Of a stretch of 64,000 nucleotides of DNA, positions 35,204 through 44,409 are shown piece after piece; position 1 is the stretch's first letter; each line of letters starts with the position of its first letter. Source of the DNA: JALEFZ01 sp039820545. GTDB lineage: Bacteria; Bacteroidota; Bacteroidia; J057. The DNA lies in contig JBCBPW010000013.1 of NCBI GenBank assembly GCA_039820545.1, forward strand, positions 1-64,000. Direction: 5' to 3'. The translations under genes were made by a program, and so were the position numbers. The notes below the pieces were generated by a model. The model saw only the letters and a list, made by a program, of their open reading frames with translations, had not been told where the DNA came from and did not search any database.

Positions 35204-37132
35204 TTACTCAGCTCCCAACTTCCACACCTTCATGGCACGCTGTCCTTTGCCTTTTTCACGCAGCAAATAAATTCCTTCTGCTAAAGAAGAAAGATCCTTT
35301 TGCCCCATACCTCTCACATTCCATTGGGCGACAGTCCTTCCCATCATATCTGTGAGGATCAGTGTATGCTCCTTGTGATCATTTATATTGATGAATAGGA
35401 TATCTTGGGTAGGATTGGGGTAGAAGTGCGTGATATTTCCCTCCAAAAGTTCGTCCACATTCACAGTAGCCGTATCCTGATTGGTCAACTGTACTTGATC
35501 GAAACTGATCGGTCCTTGTAGATCATCTTCTTCTAGTACGAATTCTACATAGTCGATGGTCTGCCAGTCAAATAGTCCCTGTGGATTGTGCCACTGGTTA
35601 TCATCCCAAGATCCATGTTCTGCAAAGTCTGAAAGTGGGATGTACATATGCTGCCAGTTGCCATCTAGCACGACGTTGCTATTGTTGAGTTGGTAGCGCA
35701 TCCGCCAGGGACGATCATTGGGATCGGTAGTTTTGGTATCTAGGAAGCGAACGTCTACCTCCATGTTGGGATTGTCGGACTTGATGAAGAAATCGAGGGC
35801 ATAGTCCTGCGAGAGGAGGTACGACAGATCCTTATTGGGAACAAAATCGAAGGTCAGTGCTTCGTAGCGGTTACCACTCGTCCAATCAATGGCGTATTGC
35901 CCGAAGGCTGTTTGCTGATTTTGGTAAAAATCCAATCCTCCGCTGCTACCTAGGCCGATCTCTATCCCTTTTTCTACAAAATCTCTATATACAAAAAGAC
36001 CCGCCGTGTCAGGAAGTATGATAAAAGGCGTCTGTGGAGGCACTTGCAATCCCAGCGATTGGATCATCGCAGTATTCAGATCATGATCAAACAGGTCATT
36101 CCCTCCTGGTTCGAAGATCCCAAACCCTCCTTTATAGTCCCAAATCGTCCAGGCGATGTTGCGGTCCTCCAGTGCCTTGCGCGTCACATCATACCATCTC
36201 ACCCGATCGTCTGGCTGACTATTGGGAATGTACACACCAAACTCTCCACAGAAGACTGGAACATTTCTCGTTTGCACAAACTGCTGAACGATGTCGAGCT
36301 TTTGTCCAATCGTGGCTGCATTACCTTCGGTGGCATATCCATTGAATGCGTTTTCGATCCAGGTGCCTACGAGAGATGCTGGGAAGGCGGGCATACTATC
36401 TGCTGCATAGGGGAATGGCACATCCCTCAAGTCTCCCATAGAGGGCGAACCCCAAGTAGCACCTTGATGTGTAAAAATGAAGGGATCATAAAAGTGGAAG
36501 GTATAGAGCAGGTTGTTGTCCGGGTAAACGGGGAGTGCATTGAGTCCGTTGATCCCATTCCAGTCTGCTCCTCCCACGACGATTGTATGGGTATTGTCTA
36601 CCGTTCGGATTGTGTCTATCACCCGCTGCTGGATGTCGCCCCAGATCGCATCAGCAATGCCATGGGGTTCATTGAGGACCTCATACAGGATTTTGTCAGA
36701 AGAACTCTCATATCGCGAAGCGAGTTGCACCCATACTTTGACCAGGATGTCTCCTACGGCAGGGTCTGTATTGACGGCAGGATCGAAGGTATGGTTGTCA
36801 ATGATCAAATAGATACCCAGATCCTCGGCCCACATCACAGCAGAATCTAAAAACATCAAAAAGAGGGGATCTAGCTCGTAATCAGAACTCCCTGTGGTCA
36901 TGGCATGGAGATTGATCGGCAGGCGAATCACATCACAGCCCAGCGATTGGATGTCTTCAAAGTCCTCTTTGGTGAACTTGGTAAATGGGATGTTGCGAGG
37001 ACCTCCAGCTTGAAACCAACTCGTGAGATTGACCCCACGGGAGAAGGGAGGTGTGGGCTGGGCATAAGCATGTTGAAAACCGACGATGAACAACAGAAGC
37101 CAAATCAGAAGAATAAGCGTGCGAGTTTTCAT
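35204..37132 (-). CDS. Secreted GH5 glycoside hydrolase (endoglucanase-like) with T9SS sorting domain
   Basis: 642 residues. Signal peptide: ~1-24 (ending HAYAQ). The GH5 TIM-barrel spans ~30-360: FSRGVNLTSWFQ, GCDVIRLPIN, LIIDNHT, the acid/base Glu in EVLNEPHG (Glu155), YTFHFYDPF, the nucleophile in VFCGEFGVY (Glu297) and IAWTIWDYKGG. Residues ~370-555 are a carbohydrate-binding-like beta domain (FIKSDNPNMEVDVRFLDT, IDYVEFVLEED). A C-terminal T9SS type A domain follows (HFYPNPTQDILFI, LTDMMGRTVAQW, LAEGIYLL, final WKLGAE). It acts outside the cell on a beta-linked polysaccharide, probably a glucan or mannan. The exact substrate is not determined. Confidence 0.9.
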   Translation of the reverse strand: MKTRTLILLIWLLLFIVGFQHAYAQPTPPFSRGVNLTSWFQAGGPRNIPFTKFTKEDFEDIQSLGCDVIRLPINLHAMTTGSSDYELDPLFLMFLDSAVMWAEDLGIYLIIDNHTFDPAVNTDPAVGDILVKVWVQLASRYESSSDKILYEVLNEPHGIADAIWGDIQQRVIDTIRTVDNTHTIVVGGADWNGINGLNALPVYPDNNLLYTFHFYDPFIFTHQGATWGSPSMGDLRDVPFPYAADSMPAFPASLVGTWIENAFNGYATEGNAATIGQKLDIVQQFVQTRNVPVFCGEFGVYIPNSQPDDRVRWYDVTRKALEDRNIAWTIWDYKGGFGIFEPGGNDLFDHDLNTAMIQSLGLQVPPQTPFIILPDTAGLFVYRDFVEKGIEIGLGSSGGLDFYQNQQTAFGQYAIDWTSGNRYEALTFDFVPNKDLSYLLSQDYALDFFIKSDNPNMEVDVRFLDTKTTDPNDRPWRMRYQLNNSNVVLDGNWQHMYIPLSDFAEHGSWDDNQWHNPQGLFDWQTIDYVEFVLEEDDLQGPISFDQVQLTNQDTATVNVDELLEGNITHFYPNPTQDILFININDHKEHTLILTDMMGRTVAQWNVRGMGQKDLSSLAEGIYLLREKGKGQRAMKVWKLGAE

Positions 37133-37404
37133 TTGATGTTTTATTGAGTTGAAAAGCAGAGGATAAAAATATAGTATAAATCTTATAAGTATCCATGAGG
37201 ATTTAGGGTTAATCGAAAGAATCTATTTCACCAAATGATAGAATAGTTTCTGAAACCGTGTGGGCAGAAGTCATCCTTTAAGGTTTTTAAAATCAACGGA
37301 TTGATTTGTATAAATCAACCTGTCTGCTGAAGTATTTATATTACAAAAACCTAATGATTGCCTTAAGTTGAAAGACATCATAAACAGACTAAAAGGCAAT
37401 CATT
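37133..37404. other. 272-base divergent intergenic region
   Basis: Lies between the divergent GH5 and M60-like genes. Contains a TTGATTT/AAATCAA hairpin (37301-37318) and the 12-bp inverted repeat that touches the start codon of the M60-like gene. Confidence 0.5.
37353..37404 (+). promoter_or_regulatory. 12-bp inverted repeat abutting a start codon
   Basis: AATGATTGCCTT (37353-37364) and AAGGCAATCATT (37393-37404) are perfect inverted repeats with a 28-base spacer. The right arm ends directly at the ATG (37405), and the stem can extend into its A. If transcribed, it would sequester the translation-initiation region. If not, it could be an operator. Confidence 0.5.
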
Positions 37405-40400
37405 ATGAAACTTATTCAAACACTTTCTCGCTTGATACCTAAGTTATTTATTAGCTTAAGTATCTTATGTTGGATTCCCTCTGGTAGTTGGGGACAAAAT
37501 AACCTGGTACAAAATGGAGATGTCGAGATAGGCAATGGAAGTACCCCAGACTACTGGACGACAGGTGCGTGGAGACTTCCGTATGCTCAATTCACATGGG
37601 ATCAAACCGATGCCTATTCAGGATCAAAATCTCTCCATATTTCTGTCAATGCTGCGCAGCCGACAGATGCATTTTGGTATCAGAATGTGACAGGGCGTAT
37701 AGAGCCTGGAAAGGTATACAATGTACGGGCTTGGGTAAAAGGAGAAAATATCACTGCACAGGGAAGCTATGGCGCTACTGTAGGACTTGAAAGCGGCATT
37801 CCTCCCTATAGTACAAGCTTAGGTGCTGCTTTAGGTACTGCAAGTTTAGGTTCTTTTGGATGGCAACAATATGAAGGGACTGTCAGGGTAAAGCCTACAG
37901 GATCTAACCCTATTGTATTAGCAGCACGATTAGGAGGGAATGCCAATTTAGCCAGTGGAAACGTTTGGTTCGATGATATTCATATTGACGATGACTTTAC
38001 GCACATCGCGGCAAAGAAGCATATCTATTTTGACTTTGAAACAAATGACATCGCGGCTCGCATCACCCCTCAAAACTTGAGCCTTTGGCAAGATCGACTC
38101 GACAGCGTCTATGATGCTTTGGAGGATCTCACGGGACTCTCGAATCAAAATGGAGACTCCCTGGGAATTTATACAACCAGACAAGACTTAGGCAATGCTG
38201 AAGCCCTCGGGGGAAACCCTATTCCTTGGGTAAGGAGATACTTTCTTCCCAAGCTCAGTGATGTAAATAATCGAGGCAGTTGGTCATGGACCATGTTTCA
38301 TGAAATCAGTCATCGATTCGACCATCCCACGTGGACCTTCGAGGCGGAAATCATGTCCAATTTCAAGGTCTACTTTGCACTAGATTCGCTCGATGCGAAA
38401 ATCGACTTTTATGGTCCTTCTGGTCCTCTATTTGATGCTACTGCTTATAAGCAAGAACACAAAAACTTATATGATCAGACAAAGGCATATTTTGTCTCCA
38501 CAGGTATATACAGCATCCCTCATGGACCGTCTTATGGTAATGCCGTTGTCTACCGCCTAATAGAAATTGCAGATCACATAGGCTGGGAAGCTGTCAAGCG
38601 TGCATTTAGAAGTATGCAAATGGAGAATGATCCTGGAACCATACTGGGACGTTTTGACTTTATGTTAGATGCCTTTAGTCAGGAGGCGGGTTATAATGTC
38701 CGATGTCTTTTCCCAGACGGAGAATATCTAGAAATGAAACGCTACCTCAACTGTGGAAATAATGGAGGGTATTGTGATCTGGAAGAGACTGAATTTATCT
38801 GTGAATGGATTACATCAGAATCCATTCATGAACATCTTGAAGAAATTCCATTAGCCGCATCTTCCATAGATCTCAAGGGAGAGCAGATAATTGTAGGTAT
38901 TCCTACGCAAAACAAAGCCATGATATTTCAGCTCAATGCGTGGGGGAATTGGCAAGCGGTAAAAACATTTGAAATGCATGATTATCTCTCTTCGCCCCAT
39001 AGTGATTATCAGATCAGGGATTTTGGAAAGGCTGTGGGCTTGATTGGAGATTATGCTTTGATCAGCTATTTCTACGATTACCAGATGACAGCCCCGGGCA
39101 ACTATGCATCTTCTACAGAGAATGCTTATCAAACCATCGTACTAAAAAAGACAACCTCTGGATGGATACACGATCAAACGATATCCGCAGGAGAATTTAT
39201 CGATACAGAGAATCAGCGAGTGATTCTATCAGAGAATTTGTTTCATGTAGACATCACTGCAAATCCTGGAGGCTTGAATGATGAATACTCCTACACGGAT
39301 GGAGGGGTCCAGGTCTTCGAACTAAATCCACAAGGATTGGGATTTTTGGGGAGATACTATAATCATGGTTCTTTCGTCGGAATCCCTCCTGAGCCTGGGA
39401 GTATTACCTTTGCCAAGCTTAGCAGTCAAGAAGACAAAATCCTAGCTTTTCTCCCTGATTTCAGTGACGGAGGAGGAGTACAGACACCTGGATGGGTACA
39501 GTTAGACATTCTTCCAGATAGCCAGCTTACCCTTAACCATGACTTTGGAATTACTGATTTTTCAGGATTAGGGGATATAGATGGATCATTCCTCGCATTG
39601 AATGAGAATGGAAAGGGAAAGATTTTCTACCAGCATACGAGTACATGGACTGTGGAAGAGGAAATATCGGGTAATGCAGTAAGCGTGCGTGGAGATCGGA
39701 TATTGGCTGGAGATCCCTATGGCACCTCCCACGGCCAGGGAAAGGTAGATTTGTATAGGACTCTTAATGGAGATTGGACAAAAATGGGAGAGCTGTATGA
39801 ACAGCCGCGGCATGACCAAAACCATTTTGGCAAACTCATTCTCGACGATGGAGATAAAGTAGCCATTTTGAGTAATCAGAAGGTCCACATCCTCCAAGAT
39901 AGTATGATAGATGCAGGAGAGACGATTCTGGGTGTTCAGTTTGATACAGAGTTGTTTGTTGATCTTTCATGGATAGCCACACCTCATGCTCAAGCATATA
40001 TTTTGGAACGTCAGATTGATCAAGGTTCCTATGTTCCTGTTCAACACCTCGACGGTACTACTCCTATGTTGAATGCTCAGGATTTATCTTATACAGATAC
40101 TCTACTCTCTTTTGGTGTGCCTGTGTCTTATAGACTCCTTGTCCTACCGGGTGCCTACTCCAACGAGGTACATGTATCGCAGCCAGCGCAGATTCAGCGT
40201 TTAGATCTTACATACGATTGCTATAACCCTGTGGACAATACCTTCAAATGGCGCGTTTACAACCCTAATGCCTTGAATGTACTATATATCTATGCGCAGT
40301 GGTTCTCTAGTCAGCGAGATACCTTGATTGCTCCTCCTGGATATTCATCCTTCTTGACGACTAACAATCCCACTCAGAGCTATGAAGAGGATATTACAGG

Positions 40401-40842
40401 GATCTGGTGGATCGATGAGCGTTTGTTACCTGGTGAGCCTTATGACATTGTATGGACTGTAGATCCTTCTCAGACTTGCAGTTCCCAGAGGACAGCGACC
40501 TCACAAGCTCCAAAGGCAGATCCAGGTACCCTTAACGGTATGCTTCAGCCATTCATGCAGGTCAACTTTCCTGATCTAGAAGAGGTAAAAGAAATCTTTG
40601 TAGATGATGTGGTCAAAGTATATCCCAATCCTTTAGAAGGAGTGTTACATGTTGAGTTTGAGGTTCCTCCTTTGCAAGCGAAAGTACGATTGCTAGATAT
40701 AAGTGGAAACATGCTTATGGAAGAGGAAATGAAAGATTCTCGAAACCTGATCCTGCAGACAGGAAAATTAGCCAGTGGAGTATATTTATTGGAGATTGTG
40801 GTGGAAGGCGAACGATGGACAGTAAAAAAATTGATCAAATAG
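37405..40842 (+). CDS. Secreted M60-like metallopeptidase with CBM-type domain and T9SS sorting domain
   Basis: 1,145 residues. The signal peptide ends near residue 30 (SGSWGQ). Residues ~32-200 are a CBM4/9-like jelly roll (NLVQNGDVEIGNGSTPDYW, GNVWFDDIHIDDD). Residues ~205-470 are the M60-like peptidase: zinc motif MFHEISHRFDH (His299, Glu300, His303) and a downstream Glu in EAEIMSN (Glu315). This fits the HExxH...E pattern of enhancin/M60 glycopeptidases that cleave O-glycoproteins such as mucins. Residues ~480-860 are a beta-propeller-like set of FG-GAP-type strands (VVGIPTQNKAMIF and similar). The last ~80 residues are a T9SS type A domain (VYPNPLEGVLHVEF, LASGVYLLEI, final KKLIK). It is extracellular. 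Confidence 0.8.
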   Translation: MKLIQTLSRLIPKLFISLSILCWIPSGSWGQNNLVQNGDVEIGNGSTPDYWTTGAWRLPYAQFTWDQTDAYSGSKSLHISVNAAQPTDAFWYQNVTGRIEPGKVYNVRAWVKGENITAQGSYGATVGLESGIPPYSTSLGAALGTASLGSFGWQQYEGTVRVKPTGSNPIVLAARLGGNANLASGNVWFDDIHIDDDFTHIAAKKHIYFDFETNDIAARITPQNLSLWQDRLDSVYDALEDLTGLSNQNGDSLGIYTTRQDLGNAEALGGNPIPWVRRYFLPKLSDVNNRGSWSWTMFHEISHRFDHPTWTFEAEIMSNFKVYFALDSLDAKIDFYGPSGPLFDATAYKQEHKNLYDQTKAYFVSTGIYSIPHGPSYGNAVVYRLIEIADHIGWEAVKRAFRSMQMENDPGTILGRFDFMLDAFSQEAGYNVRCLFPDGEYLEMKRYLNCGNNGGYCDLEETEFICEWITSESIHEHLEEIPLAASSIDLKGEQIIVGIPTQNKAMIFQLNAWGNWQAVKTFEMHDYLSSPHSDYQIRDFGKAVGLIGDYALISYFYDYQMTAPGNYASSTENAYQTIVLKKTTSGWIHDQTISAGEFIDTENQRVILSENLFHVDITANPGGLNDEYSYTDGGVQVFELNPQGLGFLGRYYNHGSFVGIPPEPGSITFAKLSSQEDKILAFLPDFSDGGGVQTPGWVQLDILPDSQLTLNHDFGITDFSGLGDIDGSFLALNENGKGKIFYQHTSTWTVEEEISGNAVSVRGDRILAGDPYGTSHGQGKVDLYRTLNGDWTKMGELYEQPRHDQNHFGKLILDDGDKVAILSNQKVHILQDSMIDAGETILGVQFDTELFVDLSWIATPHAQAYILERQIDQGSYVPVQHLDGTTPMLNAQDLSYTDTLLSFGVPVSYRLLVLPGAYSNEVHVSQPAQIQRLDLTYDCYNPVDNTFKWRVYNPNALNVLYIYAQWFSSQRDTLIAPPGYSSFLTTNNPTQSYEEDITGIWWIDERLLPGEPYDIVWTVDPSQTCSSQRTATSQAPKADPGTLNGMLQPFMQVNFPDLEEVKEIFVDDVVKVYPNPLEGVLHVEFEVPPLQAKVRLLDISGNMLMEEEMKDSRNLILQTGKLASGVYLLEIVVEGERWTVKKLIK

Positions 40843-40882
40843 ACATATGTATTGGGATCATATACCCAACTAGTTAAAAATG

Positions 40883-40915
40883 CATGAGTCATCCCAAATT
40901 CTGGAATGACTCATG
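40883..40915. terminator. Bidirectional terminator between the metallopeptidase gene and ilvC
   Basis: CATGAGTCAT pairs with ATGACTCATG (10 bp), with an inner CCA/TGG pairing. There are T-rich tails on both strands between two convergent genes. Confidence 0.8.
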
Positions 40916-40942
40916 TCTTTGTTGAGGTTTAGGAAAATCAAA

Positions 40943-42004
40943 TCAACTTACTTTCTCTTTTTGATTTTCGGGGCGAAGACTTCTCACGGTCTGTCCTGCC
41001 TGCCACATTTCGCTTTCGCGTAGCTCCTTCAATTCTTTTTCCAGCTTCTCTCGATAGTCTGCTTGTCCATTCGAAGCAATAGAAATCGCAGCTTCATTTC
41101 CGCTGGCAACACTTTCATATAGTTCTTTGAATACAGGCATCGTGGCATCTCTGAATTTCTTCCACCAGTCCAAAGCACCACGCTGAGCAGTCGTCGAACA
41201 GTTGGCATACATCCAATCCATACCATTCTCTGCGACCAGCGGCATCAAGGACTGGGTCAACTCTTCTACCGTTTCGTTGAAGGCTTCTGAGGGTGTGTGT
41301 CCTTTGTCTCGTAGGACTTGATACTGAGCTGCAAAGATTCCCTGAATCGCGCCCATCAATGTTCCCCTTTCTCCTGTTAAGTCACTAAATACTTCCCGCT
41401 TAAAGTCTGTCTCAAATAGGTATCCACTCCCTACCGCAATGCCCAAGGCAATGACTCTTTCAAAGGCTTTGCCCGTCGCATCTTGGTAGATGGCATAAGA
41501 GCTATTCAGGCCACGACCTTGCAAAAACATCCGTCGGAGAGAAGTACCTGACCCCTTAGGAGCTACCAGAAATACATCCACATCCTCGGGAGGGACAATG
41601 CCCGTCTGATCATTAAAAGTCATCCCAAATCCATGGGAGAAATACAATGCCTTTCCTGGTGTCAAATATTTTTTCACAAGGGGCCAGAGATCAATCTGCG
41701 CTGCATCACTCAACAAATAACAGATGATCGTTCCGCGAGAAAGGGCTTCTTCGATTTCGAAAAGGTCCTCACCTGGAACCCAGCCGTCAGCTACTGCTTT
41801 GTCCCATGAAGCAGAAGGTCTGCGCTGCCCCACGATGACGTTGATGCCATTTTCCTTTTGGTTGAGTGCCTGTCCAGGACCCTGTACACCATATCCAATG
41901 ACAGCAACGGTTTCGTCTCGAAGGACGTCTTGTGCTTTTGCCAAAGGAAATTCGTCTCTCGTGACGACTTGTTCGTCTACTCCGCCAAAATTTAATATTG
42001 CCAT
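40943..42004 (-). CDS. ilvC: Ketol-acid reductoisomerase
   Basis: A 353-residue short-form (class I) enzyme. It isomerises and reduces acetolactate or acetohydroxybutyrate with NADPH and Mg2+. The Rossmann motif is AVIGYGVQGPGQALN (from residue ~35), with GQRR (59-62) as the NADPH phosphate-binding loop. FSHGFGMTF, APKGSGTSLRRMF and the C-terminal metal-binding segment SDLTGERGTLMGAIQG are typical, as is ENGMDWMYANCSTTAQRGALDWW. It is the last gene of the leu-ilv run, 45 bases after ilvN, and its transcript ends at the bidirectional terminator. It acts in valine, leucine and isoleucine synthesis. Confidence 0.95.
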   Translation of the reverse strand: MAILNFGGVDEQVVTRDEFPLAKAQDVLRDETVAVIGYGVQGPGQALNQKENGINVIVGQRRPSASWDKAVADGWVPGEDLFEIEEALSRGTIICYLLSDAAQIDLWPLVKKYLTPGKALYFSHGFGMTFNDQTGIVPPEDVDVFLVAPKGSGTSLRRMFLQGRGLNSSYAIYQDATGKAFERVIALGIAVGSGYLFETDFKREVFSDLTGERGTLMGAIQGIFAAQYQVLRDKGHTPSEAFNETVEELTQSLMPLVAENGMDWMYANCSTTAQRGALDWWKKFRDATMPVFKELYESVASGNEAAISIASNGQADYREKLEKELKELRESEMWQAGQTVRSLRPENQKEKVS

Positions 42005-42049
42005 GTCGGTGATCTTTTCTAGATGATGAGAAGTGAAAAAAGGTTATGG

Positions 42050-42610
42050 TTAAGTTGTTGCGTGATGGGTCTCTGTTTCCTGCTCTCTACTCGTACTTTC
42101 AAACTCCAATAGCTTCTCGTGGAATCCGCTGCTCGCTTTGATGATGGCGATGCGCGCACTGCGAACAAATTCGATCAAACCATAAGGTTCCAGCACCTTG
42201 ATGAGCGCTTCTGTTTCTTTTCTTTGGCCTGTTTGTTCAAAGATGATGTAGTCGTTTCGTACCACGACTACTCTCGCGCCATGCGAACGCAGCAATCGCT
42301 CTACCTGTACTTTCGAAGCGATCTCTTCTGTCGGTACTTTGTAAAGCCCCATCTCCTGCCAGATAATTTCTTCTTCTGTATTGAAGTACACTTTGAGTAC
42401 ATCGACCTGCTTTTCAATCTGCTTCGCCACTTTTTCGATGGTTGTCTCCTCCATATAAATGACCACAGTGAAACGATAGATTCCAGGGACTTCTGTCGGA
42501 GAAGAATTCAGGCTTTCGATACTGATTTTACGTCGAGTGAAAATGGCGGCGATCCTGTTGAGTAAACCAACCTGATCTTCTGTATAGATGGATAAAGTGT
42601 ATTCTTTCAT
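42050..42610 (-). CDS. ilvN: Acetolactate synthase small (regulatory) subunit
   Basis: About 186 residues from ATG 42610. The N-terminal ACT domain (MKEYTLSIYTEDQVGLLNRIAAIFTRRKISIESL) normally binds valine for feedback control. The C-terminal half matches the ALS small-subunit C-terminal domain (LYKVPTEEIASKVQVERLLRSHGARVVVV, split over ~95-130, ending with an EFVRSARIAI segment). An upstream ATG at 42643 adds 11 residues (MITLLLNHFNQ) and is less likely. It activates and regulates IlvB, encoded directly upstream, 59 bases away. Confidence 0.9.
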   Translation of the reverse strand: MKEYTLSIYTEDQVGLLNRIAAIFTRRKISIESLNSSPTEVPGIYRFTVVIYMEETTIEKVAKQIEKQVDVLKVYFNTEEEIIWQEMGLYKVPTEEIASKVQVERLLRSHGARVVVVRNDYIIFEQTGQRKETEALIKVLEPYGLIEFVRSARIAIIKASSGFHEKLLEFESTSREQETETHHATT

Positions 42611-42669
42611 CTGATTGAAATGATTGAGGAGAAGTGTGATCACGCCGTGGCGGTAACCCTACGCATATT

Positions 42670-44409
42670 TTATTGTAGTCTAATCTCTGCGGCACCTGCT
42701 CCAGGAGGGACAAAGGGGAATACATTATTTTCCCTTCCGACCATCACTTCTAGCAAATATGAGCCTTCTGAGTTCAGGAATCGTTGCACAGCAGAGACTA
42801 AGTCTTCGCGTGCTGCCACTGTTTCACCTGGGACCTGATACCCTTTGGCGATAGTCACAAAATCAGGAGACTGAATATCCACGAAGGAATAGCGGTTGTC
42901 ATGAAACATCTCTTGCCATTGACGGACCATCCCTAGGTAGTTGTTATTCAGGATCAAAATCTTTACGTCTACTTTCTCCTGCATGATGGTTCCCAGTTCT
43001 TGTAGCGTCATCTGAAAACCTCCATCTCCGATGACAGCGATGACTTTTCGCTCGGGGCTTCCCAGTTTCGCGCCTATCGCAGCAGGTAGCGCAAATCCCA
43101 TCGTCCCCAGTCCTCCTGAGGTGATTTTGCTGCGCGAGTGATTAAATTCGAAGTAGCGACAAGCGACCATCTGATGCTGTCCTACATCACTGACAATAAT
43201 CGCTTCACCTTTGTCCGATTCATTGATGACTCGGACGACTTCGCCCATCGTGAGGAGCCCTGTTTCAGGCTTGAGTTCTTCGTTTATCACCTGTCTCTGC
43301 TCTTTCTCCTCCAGCTTGCGAAACGCTGCCAGCCACTTTGCATGGTTTTTCTCCTCGATCAGGTCAGTCAGCATCGGGATTGTTTCTTTGCAATCCCCCC
43401 AGACTGCGACTGTCGTTGGAACATTCTTATCTATCTCGGCAGGATCAATGTCCAGATGGATGATCTTGGCCTGCTTGGCGTATTTGTTCAAATTTCCTGT
43501 CACACGATCGTCAAAGCGCATCCCGATGGCAATTAAGACATCACATTCATTGGTCATGACATTGGGGGCGTAGTTGCCGTGCATGCCGAGCATCCCTACA
43601 TTTTGAGGATGATCCGTCGGCAAAGCACTCAAGCCCATGATCGTCCATGCTGCTGGAAATCCTCCTTTCTCGACAAAGGTTTGAAACTCCTTTTCAGCTC
43701 CTCCCAGGATCACACCTTGCCCCCAAATCACCAAAGGCTTTTGGGCCCGATTGATGAGTTGTGCGGCTTCCTCGATATATTCTTTTCGGATGATCGGCTT
43801 AGGACGATAGCTTCTTACCTGTTGGCAAGGTTGATAGCCTTTGTATTCAAAGTTTTTGATTTGGGCGTCTTTGGTGATGTCCACCAGGACAGGACCTGGT
43901 CTTCCTGACCGTGCCACGTAAAAGGCTTTCGCCATGACTTCAGGAATCTCCGTGGGATCTGTGATCTGAAAATTCCATTTGGTGACAGGCATCGTCAAGC
44001 TGATCACATCCGATTCCTGAAAGGCATCGGTTCCCAAGAGAGCACCAGGAACTTGTCCTGTGATACAGACCATCGGTGTGCTGTCGATCATTGCATCTGC
44101 TAGACCTGTGACCAGGTTCGTCGCGCCAGGACCACTCGTAGCCATGACGACCGCCATTTTACCTGAGGCGCGCGCATAGCCTTGGGCAGCATGCACCGCG
44201 CACTGCTCATGACGCACCAGAATGTGTCGGATCTGCTGCTGATAATCATAGAGCGCATCATAAATCGGCATGATGGCTCCCCCTGGATACCCGAAAATCA
44301 TTTCGGTTCCTTCTCCTTTCAATGATCTCATGACAGCTTCTGCCCCTGAGATCGTTTCAGTCTGCGTCTGTAACGCATCCTTCTGTGGCGTCTTTAACAT
44401 TCCGGGCAT
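42670..44409 (-). CDS. ilvB: Acetolactate synthase large (catalytic) subunit
   Basis: 579 residues, a thiamine-diphosphate enzyme that condenses pyruvate with pyruvate or 2-oxobutyrate. Visible: the catalytic-Glu region HEQCAVHAAQGYARASG (Glu68), GPGATNLVTGLADAM, VWGDCKETIPML, the ThDP/Mg motif GDGGFQMTLQELGTI and NNNYLGMVRQWQ. Typical length. The assigned start at 44409 overlaps ilvD by 53 bases; ATG at 44400 is equally possible. The short overlap suggests translational coupling. The IlvN small subunit is encoded 59 bases downstream. Confidence 0.95.
   Translation of the reverse strand: MPGMLKTPQKDALQTQTETISGAEAVMRSLKGEGTEMIFGYPGGAIMPIYDALYDYQQQIRHILVRHEQCAVHAAQGYARASGKMAVVMATSGPGATNLVTGLADAMIDSTPMVCITGQVPGALLGTDAFQESDVISLTMPVTKWNFQITDPTEIPEVMAKAFYVARSGRPGPVLVDITKDAQIKNFEYKGYQPCQQVRSYRPKPIIRKEYIEEAAQLINRAQKPLVIWGQGVILGGAEKEFQTFVEKGGFPAAWTIMGLSALPTDHPQNVGMLGMHGNYAPNVMTNECDVLIAIGMRFDDRVTGNLNKYAKQAKIIHLDIDPAEIDKNVPTTVAVWGDCKETIPMLTDLIEEKNHAKWLAAFRKLEEKEQRQVINEELKPETGLLTMGEVVRVINESDKGEAIIVSDVGQHQMVACRYFEFNHSRSKITSGGLGTMGFALPAAIGAKLGSPERKVIAVIGDGGFQMTLQELGTIMQEKVDVKILILNNNYLGMVRQWQEMFHDNRYSFVDIQSPDFVTIAKGYQVPGETVAAREDLVSAVQRFLNSEGSYLLEVMVGRENNVFPFVPPGAGAAEIRLQ

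Noticed and set aside
36044..36850. 268-codon plus-strand ORF inside the GH5 gene
   Set aside because: It is fully antisense to a GH5 gene with intact catalytic motifs, and its product has no signal, domain or sensible composition. The open frame follows from the codon use of the GH5 gene.
42119..42565. 148-codon plus-strand ORF over ilvN
   Set aside because: It is antisense to the ACT/ALS small-subunit coding sequence, with no independent evidence.
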